Assembly (NCBI RefSeq): GCF_000485595.1
Contig: NW_014577522.1
Location: 116,983 to 163,049, forward strand
From: Priapulus caudatus
Taxonomy: Eukaryota > Priapulida > Priapulimorpha > Priapulimorphida > Priapulidae
Reading direction: 5' to 3'
DNA: 46,067 bases
A model generated the notes under the pieces. It had not been told where the DNA came from and ran no database searches. It saw only the letters and a list, made by a program, of their open reading frames with translations. Below, piece after piece: positions 1 through 12,000 of the stretch. The first letter of the stretch is position 1. Every line of letters begins with the position of its first letter. The position numbers and the translations under genes were made by a program.

Positions 1-43
1 CGAGAGGTCAATCTCAAACTTACATTCGCCCATGCCGTTGGTG
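1..43 (-). CDS. FASN: Partial DH exon at the window edge (second copy)
   Basis: Bases 1-43 are identical to 3061-3103, the first bases of the DH exon, with the same acceptor at 44-45. They encode the start of that exon ([15 protein letters not shown]) and run off the window. Whether DH continues as a second full copy beyond base 1 cannot be seen. Confidence 0.7.
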
Positions 44-3000
44 CTGGAATGAGATTGGAATTGGATAAGAGATTTAGCACGCCATGCCTAGAGGTAACGG
101 GATCTGTTATCATGCTCACTAACTATGGTACATATAGGTCATCAAACAATCAGAAAGGTCACCTGATGTACCACAAATGTCACAACACATACACCAAAGG
201 TCACGAGACATGACACATCTGTGAGACCTGCCCAATCATACACATGTCACCCACATCGACCACCACGTCGACATCGTCACGAAGTCTTATCACAGTCGCG
301 GTGGCGATACTCACATGATGAACTCGTCCTGTGTGGGCACGGCCCACGTCTGTGAGTGATCCCACGATATGAGAGGACCCAGCATCGCTGTTCCCTGCGA
401 CACGGGGAAGTGCGGTGCCGATGGCTGCAGCTTGCATGGCGCCGGGTTGACTCCACTCACGTAACACCTGTTCATACAAAGCAGCACATCACTCAAAACA
501 GGAAAGATCCGATACGTGATGCTGCAGTTCTGGCTTCCTACTTCAGCATGCTGAGTAACCACACGCAACTTCCTTAATGAATACTGACGGTAAGTGTGTG
601 CTCATTTTATATCAGTATACTACATGTATTATATATCATATAATATTTTAACAATAATTGTGTGCTCTTTTTATATCAGTATACTACATGTACTATATAA
701 CATATATTTCAAATGAAAGAATCTTACTTTCCGATGCTGGCCAGGAAGAACTTGATGTTGTCTTCCTCCCTGCGATTCTGCAGACCAATGATCGTCGTCC
801 CATCGTTAAGGGACCGTCTCAATATGGCCTGCAGTAAGCAGTGGGAGGCAACCTCAATCACGATCGCGTTGTCCGGCACATGAGTCAGTCCCTCCTGAAA
901 CAGTACTGGGCTCACCTGCAATAGTAAACGAGATTGTAGCCGTGATCGATGTACCGCCCTCGCGATGAATAAATCAGTGGGGAAGGATGCATCCGAGCGA
1001 TAGAAATGTACTGCACAAGGAATCATTATACACATGAAATGCTGTGAGTATTGCATAGACTTGAAGTAGAGTATACGCATGGGTGACAACACCCGCACGC
1101 ATGCACCTACTAGGTTGTTGACGTGGTAGTCAGCAGACGACAGCTGAGCCAGGGCTGAATCCCACCTGCTCTCTGGAATAGATGTACTGATCCACTTTGC
1201 AGTCCTTCGCTTGGGATGTTTGATCACCTATACGGTAAGCATGGCACGTGTCACAGCGAGATATGCAGCTCACGACACAAAAGGCAGCACATACGAGGCA
1301 TCCTCAATATCAGACATCGCACGCACAAGAAGAAATATTCTTACATGATACCTAACCTGTACAGATTTCTGTTTAGCACACTTAGTTAAACACCCTATAT
1401 AAGTCATTTTGTTTAATCAATTAGATAATATGCCATTAACATCAATTTTTAAAATAAGATAAAGAATGTTCATTTGAGAACAAAATTGAAAATAATCATT
1501 TAAGCTGAATATTGACAACCGATTCAATTTACAATAGAACATTAATAACAAACGCTGAGTAAAAGCAGACGTTAAACGTGCTAGACTCATGACTTTGGAG
1601 GAAACCGTGGTATGTCTTCGTACATTAACGAGTGCAGCCTTGAGCTTAGGAGCGATCTGCGCCATCTGGTGAGAGTGGAAGGCAACGCCTGAGCTCGCCA
1701 CCTCTCTCACGAACACGTCGTCGGCTCGCAGCTCAGCCATGAAGACGTCAACACTCGCAGCCGGTCCTGAGATGGTGACACTGTCGCGAGAGTTGTGACA
1801 CGCGGCGACAACGTCAGCCGGACAGCGACGCCTCGTCTCCTCCCACGTCAAGCCTACACACACGCACGTGAACACGTATATATACAACACTGACCGACCC
1901 GCACGCACACCTGAACCCACTGAGACTGACCGATCGACTGACGCAACACGTCGTCACGTACCGTCGAGCGATGCCGCGACGATAGCCTGGAACTCGCCGC
2001 TGTAGTCGTAGCCGCGCATGCGCAGCTCCTTGTACACGTCATCGGCACATAGCGGCAGCGGCTCGCCGTGACCTTTCAACTTCAGCGGCTCGGGTATGTC
2101 GAGACTCGCGTGAGCCGTGATGCGCCCCCTGGCGACGAGCGTCTCGCCTTCCGTCACCTGAAAGTCGCCCGTCGCCTGCATGATGTTGACAGCTAGCGTC
2201 ACCTTGCCTGGTGGGAGAGAGAGAAAGAGCGGCGGGTTAGATGGAAGGCGGTGATGTCCGTCACCTTGTGAAGAGGGTATTCCGCACCATTACCATGTGA
2301 TTATTGGAAGGGCAATGTAGTTATGTCTTGATTTTGATAGAAATTCAAAGCATTACAATCCAGCATCTTGCTAGCAGATTTAGTCTCTATAACTGCCAAA
2401 GATGCAGGTCAATTGAACTACTCTGTCCAATTAATAATGCAATGGTTACTGCATCATAATATACAATTAACGCCACCTCTTTGAGTTGTTAGTTGTACAC
2501 AAAACGGAACTTATAGGCCGTCCGTGTGTATTAAGGGCATGAAACCTTGTACCAACACCTAGGTCATACACGTAGGCACATCCAACCTAAATTTTAACAA
2601 AGCTCAGATATAATATCAGAAAACCTGTTGTGATTCCTGTTCTATATGACATGGATACAGCGGCACACATGTATGCATGCCCACACCCACACGCACGCAC
2701 GCACGCACGCACACGCACACACGCACACACACACACAATCACATGCACACACACACGGTCACGGGCACCCACAGATGCACGCACACACCCACACCGTATC
2801 ACATAGTAACCACAAACTAAAAAGAGATAGCCGCACTCCCCTAAACTCACGACTGACAATTTGATGCGCCACCTACCGTCGGCGTGTATCACTGTCGCCC
2901 TCTGGATGTCGATGTCATTGAACTCCACGGCCATGCTCTCGTACGACTGTCGCCGCATCTTGGCGAGCGCGCGCCACACCAGCACCAAGTAACCGGTCGC

Positions 3001-6000
3001 CGGAAACAACACTCTGCCATCGATTGCGTGACCCAGCAAGTAGAGATCAGGTGAGGTCGCCGAGAGGTCAATCTCAAACTTACATTCGCCCATGCCGTTG
3101 GTGCTGGAATGAGATTAGAATTTGGAGATTAGAGATTAGAATTGGATAAGAGATTTAGCACGCCATGCCTAGAGGTAACGGGATCTGTCATCATGCTCAC
3201 TAACTATGGTACATATAGGTCATCAAACAATCAGAAAGGTCACCTGATGTACCACAAATGTCACAACACATACACCAAAGGTCACGAGACATGACACATC
3301 TGTGAGACCTGCCCAATCATACACATGTCACCCACATCGACCACCACGTCGACATCGTCACGAAGTCTTATCACAGTCGCGGTGGCGATACTCACATGAT
3401 GAACTCGTCCTGTGTGGGCACGGCCCACGTCTGTGAGTGATCCCACGATATGAGAGGACCCAGCATCGCTGTTCCCTGCAACACGGGGAAGTGCGGTGCC
3501 GATGGCTGCAGCTTGCATGGCGCCGGGTTGACTCCACTCACGTAACACCTGTTCATACAAAGCAGCACATCACTCAAAACAGGAAAGATCCGATACGTGA
3601 TGCTGCAGTTCTGGCTTCCTACTTCAGCATGCTGAGTAACCACACGCAACTTCCTTAATGAATACTGACGGTAAGTGTGTGCTCATTTTATATCAGTATA
3701 CTACATGTATTATATATCATATAATATTTTAACAATAATTGTGTGCTCTTTTTATATCAGTATACTACATGTACTATATAACATATATTTCAAATGAAAG
3801 AATCTTACTTTCCGATGCTGGCCAGGAAGAACTTGATGTTGTCTTCCTCCCTGCGATTCTGCAGACCAATGATCGTCGTCCCATCGTTAAGGGACCGTCT
3901 CAATATGGCCTGCAGTAAGCAGGTGCGAGGCACACCTCAATCACGATCGCGGTTTGTCCGGCACAGTTGCGTCCAGTCGCCTCCTGAACAGTACTGGGTC
4001 ACTGCATAGTAAACGAGATTGTAAGCCGTGATCGAGTGGACCGCCCGTGGGCGGATGAAGTAAGATCAGGCGGCGGTAAGGATGCCATCCGAAGCATAGA
4101 AACTTGTACTGCCGCGCAAAGGATCTATTAGTATACACTTAAATTGCTGCACTGAGTATTGCATAGGACTTGAAGTAGAATATACGCATGTTGGGGTGAC
4201 CAACACCCGCACGCATGAGCACTACTAGGTTGTTGACTGGTGGGTAGTCAGCAGACGAGGCAGCTGGGGCCAGGGCTTGTATCCCACTCATGCTCTCGTG
4301 GAAGTCGCATGTACTATCCACTTTTGCATCAGTCCGGTTCGCTTGGGTGTTTGATCACCGTATACGCGTAAGCTATGGGCAGTGTCATCAGCGAGATTGC
4401 AGCTCACGACACCAAAAGGCAGCATCATGACGAGGCATGATCCTGCAATTATCAGACATCGCGCGCCACACTAGAAGAAAGTATTCTTTACATGGTACCT
4501 AACCTGTACAGATTCCTGTGTGTAGTCCACCACTTTAGTTAACACCCTATATAAGTCATTTTTGTTTGAATAGAAGTTTAATCAATTAGATAATTATGCC
4601 ATTAACATCAAAATTTTAAAATAAATAACAGAATGTTCATTTGAGAACAAAATTGAAAATACTGGATTCAAATTTACAATAGAACATTAATAACAAAACG
4701 CTGAGTAAAGCAGACGTTAAACGCTGCTAGGACTCATGACTTTGGAGGAAACCGTGGTATTGTCTTTCGTACATTATAACGGAGTGCCTAGCCTTGAGCT
4801 TGAGGAGCGATCTGCGGCCATCTGGTGAGGAGGATACAAGGCGACGGCCTGAGCTTGCCAACCTCTCTCACGAACCCGTCGTCGGCGTCGCAGCTCGCAG
4901 CCGATGAAGACGTCAACACTCGCAAGCCGCGGTCCTGCAGATGGGTGACACTGTCGCCGAGAGTTTGTGGACACGCCGGCGGGACAGACGTCAGCCGGAC
5001 AGCGACGCCTCGTCTCCTCCCACGTCAAGCCTACACACACGCACGTGAACACGTATATATGTATATATATAATATATATAATATATATATGTATATATAT
5101 AATATATATATGTATATATATAATATATATATGTATATATATAATATATATATATACATATTCTATATAGGGTATTACGTTTCGCAATGTGTGCCTCTGT
5201 CTCTGTTGTGTTTGCCATGCATTTTAGTGATTATTATAGTAGGTGTGTGCACCCTCATTTATAAGAAAGAGATGAGTGATTGAGAGAAGCAGGGACTTAC
5301 TCCAATGGTAACTAACTACATTTAACCATATACCGCAATATATGACAGTTAGACAGAAAAAACTCACTACCACTCAATAAGGCTTCTTCAAGTAAACAAG
5401 GAAGATACAGTAATTTTGTCGTTTAAAACAGAAAACGGTTCCATAAACTAGGAAAAGGGCAGTGGTGAGACTGCGCAAGCTACATTATATCCCCGTGTTG
5501 CTCCCACAGATGTTAAAGATATACGAAGTTGGGTCGCGCTAGGGTCAATTAGGCGGCCAATGTTATAGAGTGGAGGGAAGTATGATGAACGGTCAAGCGT
5601 AAATAAGGTTGCAGTGACCTGGTTTTTGTACGAGCACACATCCTTTCTGCACAAGATGTGTTTAAGTATTACCAGTTTTGGTCGCGCTAGGTCATTAGGG
5701 GCCGAGTTTATAGAGTGGCAAGGGAAATATGAGTTTCAAGGTCAGGTTAAAGGTCAAAATGAAGGGTCGCCTAGTGACCTTGATTTTGGTACGCGACACA
5801 ACATTCTCTCCGAGATGTGTAAGTATACCAGTTTGGTAGCGCGCTAGGTCAATTACGGCGGCCGAGTTATAGAGGTCATAGAACAATATCAGATCAAGGT
5901 CAAATAAAAAGGTCGTACGTGACCTCTGGTGTGGTAGTGCTTATGCGTCAATTAGGGGCGGGAGTTAGAGAGTGGAAGGGAAGATGATGAATCAAGTCAA

Positions 6001-9000
6001 ATAAAGGGTCGCCGAGTGACCTGCGGTTTTTGGTAGCGCTTGCTCACCTTCGGCTCCCCAAGATGGTGTAGCAGTTATACCAGAGGTTTGGTAACTAGTC
6101 AAATTAGGGGCGAGTCTAGAGGAGCGGGAAGGGAAATATGATCAAGGTCAACGTAAAGCGTGTCAAATAAAAAGGTCGCAAGAGTGACTGGATTTTGCGT
6201 ACGCTGCTCACCTTCCCCAAGATGTGTAAGCATAACCAAGTTTGGTAGGCCTAGGTAAAATTAGGGGCCGAGTAGAGAGCAGAAGGGAAATATAATCAAG
6301 GTCAAGGTAAAGGTCAAATAAAGGTCGCAGTGACCTGGTTTTGGTACGCGACAGACCTTCTCCCCAAGATGTGTAAGTATACCAAAGGGCCGAGTTATAG
6401 AGGGAAAGGGAAATATAATCAAGGTCAAGGTAAAGGTCAAATAAAGGTCGCAGTGACCTGGTTTTGGTACTCTGCACACCTTCTCCCCAAGATGTGTAAG
6501 TATACCAAGTTTGGTCATACTAGGTCAATTAGGGGTGGAGTTATAGAGCGGAAGGGAAATTCTCTGCAGCGGACCGAGCGGCGGCGGCGGCTGGGGAGAC
6601 ATGAAACCATAGTATCCCCGCTGACTTCGTCGCGGGGGATACAATAATAAGGTGGAGCAGAAATACAGTATAACTATATATTCGGAGGATTAACATGTTA
6701 ATTACCGATGGCAGCCATCTTGCCAGCCGGTAGCTTGGCCTCGCTCACGCACTTTCCTCTCCAGTAAGCACAGAGTACAGTCTGTTCTGCAGTCAGGCAT
6801 CCGTCTGCATAGGCGCAGGCCAACTCACCGACCGAGTGACCGACGAAACCATCGCCATAGATGCCGAGCGAGCGTAAAACATCAATCAGCGCCACCTGTG
6901 TTCAAAGACGAGTTTTTAACTCGAAATCCCAACTTTTCAGAAAACGTTTTATCGACTTCATGGGCATTAGCACAAACTGCTATCACACAGAACGTAAACT
7001 GAACATATTATACTGACGACTGAATTATTCATTAATACATTATTTGCAAACATATTTCATTTACATTGCCGCTTAATTGCCTGGAGGATGGTTTTCAGAG
7101 TTTCCTCATTCTCTTTAAACTTGCAGTAGCTGCACTGTGACTGATTTTTCTCAGGGATTATAACTCTTTAACTCAATGTCATATTGTCAGCGTTATCGTC
7201 AGCATGTCGTACGCGGTCACGCACGCTCACCTGTACGGCGGCTATTGCGGCGAAGGCAACAGGTGTGCTCTCCAGCATCTTCTCCTCGCCTGACGCTATG
7301 ATGTCACAGAGGTCGACCCCGTGACCCATGAGCGTGTCAGCTAGCCGCAGCATTGTCTGCTTGAAGGCGGGCACGCGCATCATGTCGCGCGCCATGCCCG
7401 GCCACTGCACGCCCATGCCAGAGCAGACAAACCAAATGGGACGAGCCTCACTGCTGACACGCTGCATGACAAGAGACATAATTATCATACAGGCGTCAAC
7501 ACACACGCAATTGTCACAACGTGCGTCAATGTACAGACAAGTGTCACAATATGTGTCAGTGCACCCGCAGGTGTCACACATATATCAGCAAGAGACAAAT
7601 GCCACAAATGCATGTGACAATTATCAAACGTGCGTCAATGCAGAGACAAGTGTCACAACACGTGTCAATGTATTGACAAGTGTCAGACGCACATTGAGAG
7701 ACAAGTGTCACATGCATGTCAGCAAGATACAAAAGTCATCCATGCATCAATGAGACAAGTGTCACACAAGTGGAGACAAGTGTCGCACACGAGTCAACAC
7801 AGATGAATATAGGCACAGAACAACAATCATACCTAAATGTAAAATGTAAACTTAATCTGGAATGAAAGGGTTCAAAACTTAAAATGTCACTGCACATGGT
7901 AGATGAGAAGTTTGAGGAATCACACATAACTATAATTGTTAATTTGTTATATACTGAACATCATGCACCAACCTTTACCCATGTACTTCTAAACTGGCAT
8001 CCATTGATAACGATGACTAAAACTCAGATATGGAGTGAAGCGTACCTGCACATCGGCGCTTTGCTTGCTAGTGTTAAGCACCGTGAAACCCCTGTACGGA
8101 TGCAGACTGGTGGGACTGGCATATATAAGATCCAGCAATGCGAGAAACTCTGCGTCATGCGAGTTTTCCTCGGCTGCTCTCAGCATGCCTTCAACGCCCT
8201 CTGGTGTCCTTCCTGCTACCTTGACTAGCCGCGCCTCATCGGTCATCATTTGTGGTCTAAAACATGATGCGTACACACTAGCCATAGAACAAAAACAACG
8301 CATCATGTGCGTACGTGAATGCCCACTCACGCACGTACATTGTATAATAACTATATCAGAAAATATCTTTTAGTGATGAGACAACAACTGTGTTGAATGG
8401 TTGACATGTAGATAATTATATATATGTATATATTTTTAAGTACTTACCTCGCATTGTTTGGACCCTTCAGAATCACATGGACATTGGCACCACCAAACCC
8501 GAATGAATTAATGCCAATAAAGCTGCCCCTGGGAAGTGGCATAGAGCTAGTCACAACTTGGAGCTTTCCATTAATCAGGCCGGGAATGTCTGGATTTGGC
8601 TCATTGTAATGCAGGTTTCCAGGAACAGCTCCCTCCTCCATTGCTAGTATTACCTTTGCCATTGCAGCAAGACCTTTTAACAAAACAGTTACACAATGTA
8701 TACGACTTGCTCTAAACACTGGTATCATCTTTTCTTGCTAACTACATGCTTAATCACTATAACTTAAACGATAGTCAGCCTCTCAGATATTGAATGACTG
8801 TAACAATAACATTATAGTAAGCTATGGAGCAAAAGCTCTCACCAGCAAAGTTGTCCCAAAACGCCCCTTTGCAATATATACCTGATCATTATAGAAACCA
8901 TTCTGTAGTCTCCTCATCATTATCGCGTATACCATTAGCATATCTATACTAGATGTATAGTCGTATACATGTTCATGTGTATACCTGAAGCAGGCTCGGC

Positions 9001-12000
9001 GTGCCCCATGTTGGACTTCACCGAGCCAATCGGCAGCGCTCCCTGGCGAGCCTTGCAGAAGACGTCGGTGACAGCGTTGAGCTCCTGTGGATCGCCGACC
9101 TTAGTGCCGGTGCCGTGAGCTTCTACGTATGCAACCTTCGCAGGGTCAACCCCCGCCTCACCATAGACTTCCTGCAGCAGCTGCTTCTGCATCGCGCCGG
9201 CCGGGAACGTAACGCCTGGCGTGGCGAGATGCATGTGAGACGGTGGTTAGTGTGTTCGTAGAATAGAATAAATTCATCTATGAGTTTAGATGAGATATCA
9301 ATCGCGATATCGGAAGATGCTTCAAATGCCTTAACATACGGTAATGCTATCCTCAACCCCATATAAAGCACATCTACACGATGAGAACGTGTGCATGTTT
9401 TAACACGTTAAAAGACGTATACACACCTTGTTCCTTAAACCCGTCTGTGTTAGCCTTGGAATGAACAATAGTTAGATAGATCCTCCTCGCTGAAGCTCTC
9501 TTCTGTAACAGAACTACTACAGCGCCCTCTGCCCTGCAGTAGCCATTGCCTGAAATGGTCCAAATTGCACCAAGTTTATTCAATTAAACAAACTAAATTC
9601 ACACACCATAACTTGCCACGTTTTAAATCGCTACATCAACAGCACCATCAACAGCTACATCAACAGCACCATCAACAGCTACATCAACAGCACCATCAAC
9701 AGCTACATCAACAGCACCATCAACAGCTACATCAACAGCACCATCAACAGCTACATCAACAGCACCATCAACAGCACCATCAACAGCTACATCAACAGCT
9801 ACATCAACAGCACCATCAACAGCTACATCAACAGCACCATCAACAGCACCATCAACAGCACCATCAACAGCACCATCAACATCACCATCAACAGCACCAT
9901 CAACAGCTACAATCAACAGCTACATCAACAGCTACATCAACAGCACCATCAACAGCACCATCAACAGCACCATCAACATCACCATCAACAGCACCATCAA
10001 CAGCTACATCAACAGCACCATCAACAGCACCATCAACAGCACCATCAACATCACCATCAACAGCACCATCAACAGNNNNNNNNNNNNNCATCAACAGCAC
10101 CATCAACAGCACCATCAACAGCTCCATCAACAGCTACATCAACAGCTACATCAACAGCACCATCAACAGCTACATCAACAGCTACATCAACAGCACCATC
10201 AACAGCTACATCAACAGCACCATCAACAGCACCATCAACAGCACCATCAACAGCTACATCAACAGCACCATCAACAGCTACATCAACAGCACCATCAACA
10301 GCACCATCAACAGCACCATCAACAGCACCATCAACAACACCATCAACAGCTACATCAACAGCTACATCAACAGCACCACTCACCGGCTGCATCAAATGAC
10401 TTGCACATGCCCTCTGGTGACAGCATTCCCAACCTATGAAACTGGAGTGCAGTCTGTGGCTTCAGGTTCAGGTTGACTCCACCGACTATAGCAGAGTCAC
10501 ACTGGCCGCTTCTAATAGCAGCTACAGCATTGTCCACGGCGTACAGACTGGAGGAGCATGCAGTGTCGATCGAATAACTAGGACCTGTAGAAGCAATGCA
10601 CGGACACCATACACTCTGTCACACAACGTGTTTACACATCTCTCATACTGCCTACATTAAATAGTCATTTAAAAGAAATCTTTCGTAACAACACATTAAT
10701 AACAAACATGGAGCTTAGGGGGCCAGTTTCAACCCTGGATACAGCTGTTCACCTGTGAGGCAAAATTTACAAATACGATGACAACAGTGATTAAACACTA
10801 TCTACAGAACCTATATCATACAGAAGTGAGCAGTCGCTTAATCAGAACTGTTTCCTACCTTTGAAGTCAAAATAGAAGGAGAGTCTGTTTGACACCATCG
10901 CCCTCTGGCAACCAGTCATCGTGTAACCTGACACAGTCTCCGGATCCAAGCTCCATGCATCACAGGCTTCGCTCCCTGACACGCCCACGAACACACCCGT
11001 CCTGCTGCCCCTCAGATCCTGCGGGTTGTAACCTGCAACGTCAGAGATGTGAGCAAGTGTGCAGCGTAGCCAAGGAAGTGATCGACCTTGTATGGAAGTA
11101 ATCGATGACCTTTCTACATAAATTAGAGAATGCTTGATCGATGCATGCAAACAGTAAGGCATAGATGTGCTTCCACAAACAGTCAACTTTTCCAATACCA
11201 ACTGGTTCAATTTTCTATGAAGTTCACAGTTTATAGAAGGCCTATTCCAGGCATGTCTTACATGTCTCTGTTGGTGTTGCGACTTCAAACATCGTCCAAT
11301 TAACACGAGAATCGGTTTTGAGGGCGTTCAGAATTTTGGCGAGTTGACTGTATTATATAGAGAGAATATGGAAACAATCTGAGGCAGGCAAGTTTCATGA
11401 AGGTAGCAGGCGATATGTATTTAGTGCAAGCGTAAATAAAAACAATAACAAAATGTATCAAAACAATCAATACCTGCATCAACGATAGCCTCATAAGTAA
11501 CTTCCAGCAGAATTCTGATTTGTGGATCCATTCGTTCTGCTTGCTTTGGACTAATCCCAAAGAAGGCCGCATCAAACTTGCTAATGTCTTTCAGTTTTGC
11601 ACTCCGTCTCGGCAATCCGTACAAACCTAAACAATTTACACCGTCATCCAGATTTACTCGCCGTCATTAAATGCTCTCAATTCATCAAGCTGCGTGTATC
11701 ATACCCTGTCAGTGAACCCGCGCTACATGCTGCAGCAGCAGCCAGCTCACCTGCCTCCCATCTCCGGCCGTCGTCAGTACTCATGTCAACTCCAGCAAAC
11801 AGGTTGTGTCTGAACTCCGCCATGCTATCCGCCTCTGGCAGACGACAGGAAATGCCGGCAACAATGACGTCGTCGGCTCTCTGATTCAATGGCAAAAACA
11901 AGAACGGTTCACTTTGTAACCGAAGAAAAGTCTAAATGATGGATTGTGAAGCACAGAATCTACATTTTGATAGCTAAAATTTTGTCAATGACTAAATAAT

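Larger units (their letters stand above)
1..1881. repeat. Duplicated block, copy A (clean)
   Basis: It aligns with 3061-5061, introns included. Over the first 840 bases the copies differ by a few substitutions and one 21-base gap (extra in the other copy near 3118). Similarity ends at the shared ACGTATATAT string, after which copy A continues into the DH intron. Its left end is cut by the window. Confidence 0.9.

Noticed and set aside
9631-10378. CRISPR-like array
   Set aside because: The repeats are contiguous 12-base units with no spacers, in an animal gene intron.
9565-10476. 303-codon Gln/His and Ser/Thr repeat frame, and Val-Asp-Gly-Ala frames on the minus strand
   Set aside because: These come from the 12-bp minisatellite and include the N gap. 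The true exon here (10384-10584) is on the minus strand and in another frame.
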